Of a stretch of 64,000 nt of DNA, positions 27,827-35,953 are shown piece by piece. This DNA comes from an uncultured Clostridiaceae bacterium. GTDB taxonomy: Bacteria; Bacillota; Clostridia; Clostridiales; Clostridiaceae. The stretch is from NCBI GenBank assembly GCA_946405135.1, contig CAMJGD010000008.1:53446-117445 (forward strand), written 5' to 3'. Made by a program: the position numbers and the translations under genes. Positions within the stretch are counted from its first letter, which is position 1. Each line of letters starts with the position of its first letter. The notes beneath the pieces are model-generated. The model was not told where the DNA came from. It saw only the letters and a program-made list of their open reading frames with translations, and did not search any database.

Positions 27827-28372
27827 TAATTACAAGGTGGTTATGGCGGTTAAGTAATCATAACCACCTTAGTTAAATGTGTTTCCCAGCAATATACTGT
27901 ACATACAATGATATTTAAATTTAAGCAGATATATTTCAGTTTATTTTGTGTAATAACATTAATTTTTATAGGTTATTGGTATAAAGATAATTTTTGGAGG
28001 TTTTTTAATTAGTTAAAATATCGCAGATAATTCAGATTATATCAGTTAAAAGATAACATGAACTAAAACAAAATCGAATTGTTAGTAATGCTGATAATTA
28101 TGAACCATAATGGTAACATTATTATAGAAAGAGTAATAAACTAAAAAGATTTTTGTATTCTAAAATTAGAAAATTATTTGCAGAATTTAAGAAGGGAAGT
28201 GAGAAGGCACCGTCGGCCTACGGTATAGCATCATGGATAAATGCTATTATGTACACTAATCTTTACTATAATGTAGTGCTGAAATAAAAATTTGAGTGTA
28301 TGAATAAAATCTATAACTTAGTATAATATACATTTAACTAAATTTTTTATAGATTTTATATAGCTTATAAAA
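27827..28372. other. Long intergenic region with a hairpin and a candidate structured RNA
   Basis: About 545 bp. First comes a hairpin closing the signalling operon: AAGGTGGTTATG (27834-27845) pairs with CATAACCACCTT (27859-27870), without a strong T-run. From ~28094 several further hairpins appear; the clearest two are adjacent at 28209-28247 in a locally GC-richer patch. TATAAT at 28322-28327 is a possible -10 box for the deacetylase gene. I find no credible ORF here; TTTTGGAGG at ~27991 is ribosome-site-like but leads to no start codon. Confidence 0.5.
28094..28278 (+). ncRNA. Candidate structured RNA with adjacent hairpins
   Basis: Inverted repeats in order: 28094-28125 (ATAATTATG / CATTATTAT enclosing ACCAT / ATGGT), 28209-28224 (ACCGT-CGGCCT-ACGGT), 28225-28247 (ATAGCAT-N9-ATGCTAT) and 28254-28278 (CACTA / TAGTG). 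The second and third touch with no spacer and could stack. The patch is much richer in G and C than its surroundings, and I see no reading frame that explains it. No terminator follows directly, so it could be a leader of the deacetylase gene or an independent RNA. I cannot name a family. Confidence 0.35.
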
Positions 28373-29116
28373 TTGAAAAAAAGTAGATTAGCAGTAGTAC
28401 TATTTTTTGTTGTTTTATTCAATTTAATATATTTCACAAACGCTGAAGCAAAGGAAATACATTATGATTTTGCGGGTGAAGAAGAAAAAATAATATATCT
28501 AACTTTTGATGATGGGCCTAGCGTTATTACGGATAGGGTTTTAGATATATTAAAGAAAAATGATGTAAAGGCTACATTTTTTCTTATTGGTAATCAAGTT
28601 GAAGGACAGGAAGCAGTGGTTAAAAGGATAAATGATGAAGGACATAGTATAGGTCTTCATAGCTATACCCACAAATTCAAAAGGCTATATTCTAGTAAAG
28701 AGGCTTTTATCAAAGAAATGTATGATACACAAGATGCAATAAATAAAGTTACGGGAACTAGTCCAAATATAATAAGATTTCCAGGCGGCAGCAGAAAACG
28801 ATTAGATGATGAAATGCTGCAGCTATTACACTGCTGTAACTTCAAAATATATGATTGGAATATGGCTTTATCTGATGGAATAAAACCTAATACACCACCA
28901 GATAAATTGATTAAGGAAGGCACAAGTGGTAAAGATAAACCAGATACTATTATATTGCTTATGCATTGTGATTATATGCATAAAAATACTTGCAGGGCAT
29001 TACCACAAATAATAAATTATTATAAAAAACAAGGCTATGAATTTAAAGTTATAGATGAAAACACTCCTGAATATTATTTTTCATTTAAAAAGCCTACTTT
29101 TTTTAATTTATTTTGA
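28373..29116 (+). CDS. Secreted polysaccharide deacetylase (NodB homology)
   Basis: A 247-residue exported enzyme with an N-terminal signal peptide (basic KKSR, hydrophobic LAVVLFFVVLFNLIYF, then TNAEA). The NodB domain shows YLTFDDGPS with the metal-binding and base aspartates, the HSYTH metal pair, RFPGGSRKR and the late LLMHCD histidine. It would remove acetyl groups from peptidoglycan or chitin-like N-acetylglucosamine. The start must be TTG 28373, because a TAG lies four codons upstream. No Shine-Dalgarno sequence is visible, and an 8-bp inverted repeat (ATTTTATA / TATAAAAT) abuts the start, so translation is probably weak or regulated. Confidence 0.88.
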   Translation: MKKSRLAVVLFFVVLFNLIYFTNAEAKEIHYDFAGEEEKIIYLTFDDGPSVITDRVLDILKKNDVKATFFLIGNQVEGQEAVVKRINDEGHSIGLHSYTHKFKRLYSSKEAFIKEMYDTQDAINKVTGTSPNIIRFPGGSRKRLDDEMLQLLHCCNFKIYDWNMALSDGIKPNTPPDKLIKEGTSGKDKPDTIILLMHCDYMHKNTCRALPQIINYYKKQGYEFKVIDENTPEYYFSFKKPTFFNLF

Positions 29117-29222
29117 TAGCATATAAATTAACATAGTCAGTAAGTATAATAAATTTTTAAAAACATATTTCACATTGTTTTGGATAATATATCAAATAAA
29201 TAAATTATTTTCCTAAATTGGG

Positions 29223-29251
29223 TTGACAATGTATATAAAGTCTAATATAAT
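29223..29251 (+). promoter_or_regulatory. Consensus sigma-A promoter of the GH3 gene
   Basis: TTGACA (29223-29228) and TATAAT (29246-29251) are perfect boxes with an ideal 17-bp spacer. Transcription would start near 29258, some 125 bases before the GH3 start codon. Confidence 0.85.
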
Positions 29252-29308
29252 CATATGTAAACAAATAGAATTTTGATTTCAGTGTGTAACCATATTTATT
29301 TTGTGGGC

Positions 29309-29356
29309 AAAAGCTGAAAAAGGTTATTTTATACCTTTTTCAGCTTTTATTTTTAA
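29309..29356 (+). terminator. Terminator inside the GH3 leader
   Basis: AAAAGCTGAAAAAGG and CCTTTTTCAGCTTTT form a 15-bp perfect stem with a 9-base loop, followed by ATTTTTAAA. It lies between the consensus promoter and the GH3 gene, so it acts either as an attenuator or as the end of a ~100-nt small RNA. Confidence 0.85.
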
Positions 29357-29383
29357 ATAAATCACAAGAGGAGGATATATTAT

Positions 29384-31609
29384 ATGAAAGCAAAAAAAAG
29401 ATTACTTTCAATTATAACTAGTGTAGTTATGTTTACTGCATCAGTGTTGCCTTCCACAAGAGCAAATGCAGCAGAAGATCAAATTAAAGTTATAATGGAT
29501 AAGATGTCTCTGGAAGAAAAAGTGGGGCAAATGTTCATGCCAGATTTTAGAAACTGGAATGGGAAGCCTTATACAGAAATGAATACTGAGGTAGCAAAGA
29601 TTATACAGGATTATCATCTAGGTGGAGTTATACTATTTAGGGAAAACGTTGCCAATACAGAGCAAACTGTAAAACTTGTAGATGGACTACAAAAAGCTTC
29701 AAAAGACATTCCGCTATTAGTAACTATAGACCAAGAAGGAGGACTAGTAACAAGACTTCAGACTGGAACAAATATGCCTGGGAATATGGCTTTAGGCGCA
29801 ACTAGAGACCCAAAGATAGCTGAACAGGTAGGTCAGGCCATAGGAGAAGAGTTGAATTCCTTAGGTATAAATGTAAACTTTGCTCCATCTATGGATGTTA
29901 ATGTTAATCCGGATAATCCAGTTATAGGTATAAGGTCTTTTGGATCAGACCCTCAGCTTGTAGCAGATATGGGAGTAGGATATATAAAGGGATTACAGAA
30001 TGCAAAGGTTGCTGCTACAGCTAAGCATTTTCCAGGTCATGGTGATACAGCAACAGATTCACACGTTGGATTACCAATTGTAGAAAAAGATATTAAAGAA
30101 TTAGAAAAAACAGAATTAAAACCATTCCAAGCAGCAATGGATAATAATATAGATATGATAATGACTGCCCATATAGTGGTTCCTGCTTTAGATAATACTA
30201 AAGCTATATCTAAAAAAGATAACACAGAAATAGGGATTCCAGCTACTTTATCAAAGAAGATACTTACTGATCTTATAAGAAATAAGATGAATTATAAAGG
30301 TGTGGTTGTAACAGATGCATTAAACATGAAGGCTATAGTAGAAAATTTTGGTGAAGAGGATACTGTAATAAGAGCAATAAATGCTGGTGCTGACATAGTG
30401 TTAATGCCTGCTATAGTTCAAGGCACAGACCAAATTAAAAACCTTGATAAAGTATATAATGCAGCAGTAGAAGCAGTTAAGTCAGGTAAAATACCTGAAG
30501 AAAGAGTAAATGAATCTGTAAGAAGAATATTAAAATTAAAAATAGACAGAAATATAATAGAAAATAAAGACAGCAGAACTTTAGATCAAAAGATTGCAGA
30601 TGCAAAGAAAGTTGTTGGATCAGAAGCTCATAAGAAAATAGAAAAAAATGCAGCAGAAAAGGCTGTAACTCTTATAAAAAATGATAACAATATATTACCA
30701 TTTAACCTTGAGAACAATAAAAAAGTGTTGCTTGCAGCAAATTTACAAAGCAGATTGAATCTTATGGAGTTATCTATGAATAGCATAATTAAAGACTTAA
30801 AATTATCAAATATTAAGGTAGATACTATGCTTTATAATTCAACAGATGCTTTAAAAGAAGAAGATAAGAAGAAGTTGGATGAAGCAGATTATATAGTATT
30901 ATCCACAATGAATGCTAATGGAAATGCTAAATTTGTTCAGGAAGCTACAAAGTATGCAGCAGATAAGAATAAAGATCTTGTAGTAATGTCCACAAGAAAC
31001 CCATATGATATAGCTTATTTACCTGATGCAAAGGCTAATATAGCTGTATATGGCTCCAGCGGATACGATCAAACACAACAAGGAGAAGCTGCACTTCCAA
31101 TAAATATACCTGCAGGTATGGAGGTTATATTTGGACTTGTTAATCCTACAGGAAAGCTTCCAGTATCTATTCCAACTGCAGATAGAAAAGGAACATTATA
31201 TGCTTTTGGTCATGGATTATCTTATATAGATGAAGAAGCTATAAAAGAAGCTGAAGAAGCCGTAGTAAAGGCTGAAAAATCCTTAAATAGAGAAGATTTA
31301 GAAAATGCTATAAAATTATCAAATGGTTTAGCAGATTCTGAAAAGAAACAAGAGTTACTTGCTAGATTGAATAAAGTAGAAGAAAAGATAAAACAGGCTG
31401 AAGCTGCAAAAAAAGCTGAAGAAGAAGCTAAAGCAGCAGAAAAAGCAAAGACAGAAAACAAAAAAGCTGATGCAAGTAAAGAAAAAGCTCCATCAAAAAA
31501 TGTTGCTGGAACAAAATTGCCAAAGACTGGTGAACCAATAGGTTTTGCAGGATTAATGGTTTTAGGATCCTTAGCTTCCGCAGCAGGAGTATTTATAAGA
31601 AAAAAATAA
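29384..31609 (+). CDS. Cell-wall-anchored GH3 beta-N-acetylhexosaminidase (NagZ-like)
   Basis: A 741-residue exported glycosidase. The signal peptide ends near residue 29 (RANA). The GH3 barrel carries TIDQEGGLVTRL (~115), the NagZ-type Asp-His acid/base loop KHFPGHGDTATDSH (~212) and nucleophile Asp in VVTDALNMKAI (~310). A second GH3 domain runs to YAFGHGLSY. Next comes a charged helical linker of about 110 residues rich in Ala, Glu and Lys, then LPKTGE, a hydrophobic helix and RKK, i.e. a sortase-type anchor. It should release N-acetylglucosamine from wall fragments at the cell surface. It follows a deacetylase gene and a leader with a terminator. Confidence 0.9.
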   Translation: MKAKKRLLSIITSVVMFTASVLPSTRANAAEDQIKVIMDKMSLEEKVGQMFMPDFRNWNGKPYTEMNTEVAKIIQDYHLGGVILFRENVANTEQTVKLVDGLQKASKDIPLLVTIDQEGGLVTRLQTGTNMPGNMALGATRDPKIAEQVGQAIGEELNSLGINVNFAPSMDVNVNPDNPVIGIRSFGSDPQLVADMGVGYIKGLQNAKVAATAKHFPGHGDTATDSHVGLPIVEKDIKELEKTELKPFQAAMDNNIDMIMTAHIVVPALDNTKAISKKDNTEIGIPATLSKKILTDLIRNKMNYKGVVVTDALNMKAIVENFGEEDTVIRAINAGADIVLMPAIVQGTDQIKNLDKVYNAAVEAVKSGKIPEERVNESVRRILKLKIDRNIIENKDSRTLDQKIADAKKVVGSEAHKKIEKNAAEKAVTLIKNDNNILPFNLENNKKVLLAANLQSRLNLMELSMNSIIKDLKLSNIKVDTMLYNSTDALKEEDKKKLDEADYIVLSTMNANGNAKFVQEATKYAADKNKDLVVMSTRNPYDIAYLPDAKANIAVYGSSGYDQTQQGEAALPINIPAGMEVIFGLVNPTGKLPVSIPTADRKGTLYAFGHGLSYIDEEAIKEAEEAVVKAEKSLNREDLENAIKLSNGLADSEKKQELLARLNKVEEKIKQAEAAKKAEEEAKAAEKAKTENKKADASKEKAPSKNVAGTKLPKTGEPIGFAGLMVLGSLASAAGVFIRKK

Positions 31610-31661
31610 TTAAATAAATGTATTAGCATTAATTTGCAATATGTTAATTAGTTAAATATGC

Positions 31662-31703
31662 CTGAACTTAAAAAATTGATGATTTTTAAGTTCAGTTTTT
31701 TTT
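31662..31703 (+). terminator. Terminator of the GH3 gene
   Basis: CTGAACTTAAAAA and TTTTTAAGTTCAG form a 13-bp stem followed by TTTTTTTT. Confidence 0.9.
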
Positions 31704-31834
31704 ATAGGTGAAAGAAGCCATTTGTGGGTGGGGTAAGTTCACAAAATATTTAGATCTATATGAAGTTAGAAATTAATGTTACAATATAATCATATGAATA
31801 CTTATAGAAATATTAAAAAAGGAGGCTGAAGGTG

Positions 31835-32599
31835 ATGAAAAAACTAATTTCATGGAATGTTAATGGTTTAAGGGCTTGTGTTCAAAAAGGATTTTTAGAC
31901 TACTTTAAAGAAGTAGATGCGGATATATTTTGTATTCAAGAAAGCAAGCTTCAGGAGGGGCAAATTGACTTGTCTCTTGAAGGATATTATCAGTACTGGA
32001 ATTATGCTGAAAAGAAAGGGTATTCTGGTACTGCAATCTTTACTAAAGAAAAGCCGATTTCTGTGGTTTATGGAATTGGCATAGAGGAACATGACAAGGA
32101 AGGCAGAGTAATAACTTTAGAATATGAGGAGTTTTATATGGTAACAGTGTATACTCCTAATTCTCAGCAGGAATTAGCAAGATTAGATTATAGAATGGAA
32201 TGGGAAGACAGCTTTAGAAAATATATAAAGGGACTAGACCAAAATAAACCTGTAATTTTATGTGGAGATTTAAATGTGGCACATAAGGAAATAGATTTAA
32301 AAAATCCAAAAACTAATACAAAAAATGCAGGCTTTACTCCACAAGAAAGAGAAAAATTTACTACTTTTTTAGAAAGCGGGTTTATAGACACCTATAGATA
32401 TTTTTATCCTGAAAAAGAAGGAATTTATTCTTGGTGGTCCTATAGATTTAATGCTAGAAAAAATAATGCAGGATGGAGAATAGATTACTTTTGTGTATCA
32501 GAAAGACTGAAGGATAAATTACTAGGTGCACATATACATACTGAAGTAATGGGGTCAGACCATTGTCCGGTAGAACTTAGAGTATCAGAAATCCATTAA
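31835..32599 (+). CDS. xth: Exodeoxyribonuclease III / AP endonuclease
   Basis: A 254-residue enzyme of the ExoIII/ExoA family acting on abasic sites and 3' ends in base-excision repair. The motifs are complete: ISWNVNGLRAC at the N-terminus, FCIQESKLQ with the metal-binding Glu, LCGDLNVAHKEIDL, and the C-terminal MGSDHCPV with the catalytic Asp-His pair. ATG 31835 is preferred over GTG 31832; AAGGAGG at 31819-31825 is nine bases before it. It is a single-gene unit between the GH3 terminator and an MFS gene. Confidence 0.95.
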   Translation: MKKLISWNVNGLRACVQKGFLDYFKEVDADIFCIQESKLQEGQIDLSLEGYYQYWNYAEKKGYSGTAIFTKEKPISVVYGIGIEEHDKEGRVITLEYEEFYMVTVYTPNSQQELARLDYRMEWEDSFRKYIKGLDQNKPVILCGDLNVAHKEIDLKNPKTNTKNAGFTPQEREKFTTFLESGFIDTYRYFYPEKEGIYSWWSYRFNARKNNAGWRIDYFCVSERLKDKLLGAHIHTEVMGSDHCPVELRVSEIH

Positions 32600-32677
32600 T
32601 AGATGTTCATAAATAATATTAGTTAATAAAGAAAACAATAGTATTATTCTTTTGATAAATTTTAAGAAGGTGTTAAG

Positions 32678-33922
32678 TTGGGCAGGTTAGCAGTAGCTGA
32701 TAAATTTGTAGATAAAAATTTTCATGCACTGACACATAAAAATTTTAGATATTTTTGGCTTGGGCAATGTGCATCTTTAATTGGAACTTGGATGCAAAGT
32801 ATAGGACAAAGCTGGCTGGTGCTTTCTATTACTAATTCACCATTTTTACTTGGTATTTTAGGTACTGTACAATTTATACCTGTAACAGTTTTTTCATTAT
32901 TTGCCGGTGTGGTAATAGATAAATTCCCTAAAAAAAAGCTATTGATATTTACTCAAGTGTCATCCATGCTGTTAGCTTTTGCATTATCTTTTTTAGTTTT
33001 TACCAAAACTGTAAGATATGAATACATACTAGTACTAGCATTTTTGCTTGGGTGTGTCAATTGTATTGATATGCCAACCAGACAATCTTTTACTGTGGAG
33101 ATTGCGGGGAAAAAGGATTTAATGAATGCTATAGCATTAAATTCAGCTACTTTTAATTTAGCTAGAATATTAGGACCTAGTATTGGTGCCATAGTAATGG
33201 CTTATTTTGGTGCGGGCTGGTGTTTTTTCTTTAATGGAATAAGTTATCTGGCAGTACTATATGGTTTATATAATATTCATGTTGAATCCTATGTAAGAGA
33301 ACATAAAAGTGAGGAAAATGTGCTTAAAGAAATAAGAGATGGACTTAAATATGTAAAGAACTCTCCAATTTTGCTAGAGACAGTTTTATTGCTTTTTGTT
33401 GTTGGAGTACTGGCATTTAACTATAATGTTTTAGTACCTTCTTTTACAAAACTGGTACTTAATCAGAATGAAAAAACCTATGGAGTTTTGATGTCATTTT
33501 TAGGATTTGGGTCTTTAATAGGAGCTCTTACGGTTTCAATGCGAAGTAAAAAAGGACCTCAGTCAAAAGTTTTAGTCATAAGTTCTCTGCTCATATCTTT
33601 AATGCTTATTTTAAATGGACTGAACAAAAACCTTATAACTACAGGATTGATTTTAGCTATTACTGGCATTTGCAATATTTTCTTTTCAACTACTGCTAAT
33701 TCCATGTTACAGCTTAACTCAAAGGATGAATATAGAGGAAGAGTAATGAGCATCTATACCTTAGTATTTGCAGGTTCTACACCATTAGGAAACCTTTTTA
33801 CAGGCTGGATTTGTGACAGCTTTGGACCTTCTAGAGGATTTTTAATAAGCGGGATTTTAGTGCTGGTATTAGTATCAGCAATTAAACTATTGTTAATGAG
33901 AGCTAGAAGAATAGTTATATAA
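32678..33922 (+). CDS. MFS exporter, enterobactin-exporter/MFS_3-like
   Basis: A 414-residue membrane protein with about twelve transmembrane helices. The N-terminus RYFWLGQCASLIGTWMQSI is typical of the MFS_3 group, which includes macrolide and siderophore efflux proteins. The loop DKFPKKKLLI between helices 2 and 3 fits the MFS A-motif. TTG 32678 follows AAGAAGGTG. It stands alone and ends before a bidirectional terminator. Export of a small molecule is likely; the substrate cannot be inferred. Confidence 0.88.
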   Translation: MGRLAVADKFVDKNFHALTHKNFRYFWLGQCASLIGTWMQSIGQSWLVLSITNSPFLLGILGTVQFIPVTVFSLFAGVVIDKFPKKKLLIFTQVSSMLLAFALSFLVFTKTVRYEYILVLAFLLGCVNCIDMPTRQSFTVEIAGKKDLMNAIALNSATFNLARILGPSIGAIVMAYFGAGWCFFFNGISYLAVLYGLYNIHVESYVREHKSEENVLKEIRDGLKYVKNSPILLETVLLLFVVGVLAFNYNVLVPSFTKLVLNQNEKTYGVLMSFLGFGSLIGALTVSMRSKKGPQSKVLVISSLLISLMLILNGLNKNLITTGLILAITGICNIFFSTTANSMLQLNSKDEYRGRVMSIYTLVFAGSTPLGNLFTGWICDSFGPSRGFLISGILVLVLVSAIKLLLMRARRIVI

Positions 33923-33929
33923 TTAATAA

Positions 33930-33970
33930 AATAGTCCTTCAAGAAAGAAATTTCATTGGAGGACTATTTT
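33930..33970. terminator. Bidirectional terminator between the MFS gene and the small minus-strand gene
   Basis: AATAGTCC and GGACTATT pair as an 8-bp stem extended by TTC / GGA-type contacts around a long loop, with TTTT on the plus strand. Confidence 0.65.
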
Positions 33971-33988
33971 AATGTATGGAAAGAACAC

Positions 33989-34240
33989 TTACCTATTTAG
34001 TTCTTCCATTATTTTTTTAGCAATAGTATCTGCATCAATATTATCATCAACTTCCATGGAGATGTATTGGCATTTACCGGCTGCTTCTCCTGTAAGATAT
34101 AGAATTTGACCTGTAGAGTCATCAATTTTTTTCAGCACTTGAGCTTTATCACCTTTTTTAACAGTAACAGTTCCGCCTTTAGCAAGATTTATTTTATGAT
34201 CTGATCTAAAGGCTATGATCTGACCTAACTTTGCTTTCAT
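33989..34240 (-). CDS. Small conserved hypothetical protein, SH3/KOW-like
   Basis: An 83-residue soluble protein with strand-rich sequence (GGTVTVKKGDKAQVLKKID, GQILYLTGEAAGKCQYISM). The GD-containing turn and alternating hydrophobic residues suggest a small beta barrel of the SH3 or KOW type. ATG 34240 has AAGGGTG upstream. I do not recognise a named family, and no neighbour explains it. Confidence 0.6.
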   Translation of the reverse strand: MKAKLGQIIAFRSDHKINLAKGGTVTVKKGDKAQVLKKIDDSTGQILYLTGEAAGKCQYISMEVDDNIDADTIAKKIMEELNR

Positions 34241-34360
34241 AGTAGTAACACCCTTTTCAAATTTTATTTTTACTTATTATATCGTAATGTAAGGAATATA
34301 TCTTAATAATAACTACAATAGGATAAACTTAATAATGTCTTTAAAATGAATAAAATATAA

Positions 34361-34396
34361 AAAATCTCAATGAAGAAAAAACATTGAGATTTTTTT
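34361..34396. terminator. Terminator hairpin between divergent genes
   Basis: AAATCTCAATG and CATTGAGATTT form an 11-bp perfect stem with T-runs on both strands. It lies between two divergent start codons (34240 minus, 34497 plus), where no annotated gene ends. Confidence 0.8.
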
Positions 34397-34496
34397 GATA
34401 TAAAGATTCATATGAATGCATATTTAAAAGTAAGAATATAAAATTTCAAGTCTCTTTTTGCTTTGTAATTTCATAATATATAAGGGAGGGAGATAG

Positions 34497-35516
34497 ATGA
34501 TGATATTACCAGCGGGTTCCGTTATTTCAGGAGACGCAGGGCATAACGCTTATCCTGATACTGGAGCTCAAGGCACAAGAAAAGAAGATGATTTAACTAG
34601 AGAAGTATGGTTAAAGCTGCAAGGGAAATTAAAATCTTTAGGGTATATAATAGTAGATTGTACTCCTTGGGATATGAAGTTTAATTCAGTAAATGGATCT
34701 TTAGGATATAGAGTTAGAACTGCTAATAAAAGTGGTTCTAAACTTCATCTTTGTATTCATTTTAATAGTGGCGGAGGAACTGGGGTTGAATGTTTGATAG
34801 TTCCAGGAGGAAATGCAGAAGAATTTGCAAAACAGATTTGCAGTGAAATCTCAAAAGATCTAGACATTCCAAATAGAGGAGTTAAAGATGGCAGTAAACT
34901 ATATGTCCCTAGATATACAAATATGAGCTGTGTTTTAATTGAGTGTGCTTTTGTTGATTCAAAGTCAGATATGGAAAAATACAATGGGGATATTATTGCA
35001 AAAGCTATTGTAAAAGCAGTTACTAATGCTGAATCTACCAGTGAAGACACAGTGCAGCCTATAAAGCCAAATGTAAATATAAACTATGTAAATAGCATAT
35101 TAAATCCTAATGCAGAGATAATTAATGATTGGTTTTATGTAAGGGATGCATCAGGTAATATAATACCTGGAAAAGTGGATATTGGAGATAAAATAGAAGT
35201 GTTAGATATATCCTATTCAAAACAGTTAACACTGGTGAAATATCCAGTTAGCCGCGGTACTAGAACTGAATATATTAAAAATGTTCCTGAAAATATAAAA
35301 TATTTTTATCAAGATCAATATAAAAATGGTTCCACTCCAGAATCTGTATATCAGGATTCAGGACTTACCTATAAAATAGGTTCATTAAGTCCAAGGGAAA
35401 ATGCTACTCCGCTTTACAGACAGAATGAAAGGCTGCATATAGCCTATAGCACGGATAAGGGTACGAATACTAAAAGCGGTTATGTAAAATACAATGGCAA
35501 ATTTAGCAAGTTTTAG
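34497..35516 (+). CDS. N-acetylmuramoyl-L-alanine amidase (Amidase_3)
   Basis: A 339-residue hydrolase without a signal peptide. The zinc ligands are visible: His16 in SGDAGHN, Glu36 in DLTREVW and His ~88 in LCIHFNSGG, with the catalytic Glu ~149 in VLIECAFVDS. The last ~140 residues are a separate strand-rich domain, probably wall-binding (SH3-like). It cleaves the lactoyl-peptide bond in peptidoglycan. AAGGGAGGGAG precedes ATG 34497. The lack of an export signal and the holin-like gene 10 bp downstream suggest a lysis pair of phage origin. Confidence 0.88.
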   Translation: MMILPAGSVISGDAGHNAYPDTGAQGTRKEDDLTREVWLKLQGKLKSLGYIIVDCTPWDMKFNSVNGSLGYRVRTANKSGSKLHLCIHFNSGGGTGVECLIVPGGNAEEFAKQICSEISKDLDIPNRGVKDGSKLYVPRYTNMSCVLIECAFVDSKSDMEKYNGDIIAKAIVKAVTNAESTSEDTVQPIKPNVNINYVNSILNPNAEIINDWFYVRDASGNIIPGKVDIGDKIEVLDISYSKQLTLVKYPVSRGTRTEYIKNVPENIKYFYQDQYKNGSTPESVYQDSGLTYKIGSLSPRENATPLYRQNERLHIAYSTDKGTNTKSGYVKYNGKFSKF

Positions 35517-35526
35517 GGGTGTTTTT

Positions 35527-35907
35527 ATGATATTTGAACAATTTCTTACTTTAGATTATATAAGCACCTTTTTAGGTACTGTAATAGTAACCATGCTAAT
35601 GGTTCAATTTTTTAAAGAGTTACCTTATATAAAAAAGATTCCTACAAAATATTTTACTTTTATAGTAGCTCTATTTAATATAGTGATCTGCAGCATATTG
35701 ACTAATTCATTTGCTTTTAAAAATCTATATTTAGTATTTATCAATGCTATATTAGTAACATTTACATCTACGGGAGGCTATGATTTTACTGTAGGCAATG
35801 TAAAGTTTAATAAAGAAATACAAGCTGAAAACAGTAAAGATATTATTGAAAAAACAAAATCTTTAAAAGAAGTAAGTTCTACAGAAAGCACAGAATCTAA
35901 AAAATAG
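35527..35907 (+). CDS. Small membrane protein, holin-like
   Basis: A 126-residue protein with three likely transmembrane segments (FLGTVIVTMLMVQFF, YFTFIVALFNIVICSIL, YLVFINAILVTFTSTGG) and a charged C-terminal tail (KDIIEKTKSLKEVSSTEST). Size and topology fit a holin, and it follows an amidase without a signal peptide. ATG 35527 has TAGGGGTG upstream; the ATG at 35494 would overlap the amidase end. I cannot assign it to a named holin family, so the call is based on topology and neighbourhood. Confidence 0.6.
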   Translation: MIFEQFLTLDYISTFLGTVIVTMLMVQFFKELPYIKKIPTKYFTFIVALFNIVICSILTNSFAFKNLYLVFINAILVTFTSTGGYDFTVGNVKFNKEIQAENSKDIIEKTKSLKEVSSTESTESKK

Positions 35908-35911
35908 TAAT

Positions 35912-35946
35912 AGCCATGAATGAGATAAACTTATTCATGGCTTTTT
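35912..35946. terminator. Terminator between the holin-like gene and helD
   Basis: AGCCATGAAT and ATTCATGGCT form a 10-bp perfect stem, followed by TTTTTG on the plus strand. The minus-strand helD gene ends just beside it. Confidence 0.85.
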
Positions 35947-35953
35947 GCTAGTA

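Noticed and set aside
34497..35907. Prophage
   Set aside because: Only an amidase and a holin-like gene are seen; flanking genes are ordinary chromosomal ones, with no integrase, portal, capsid or tail genes.
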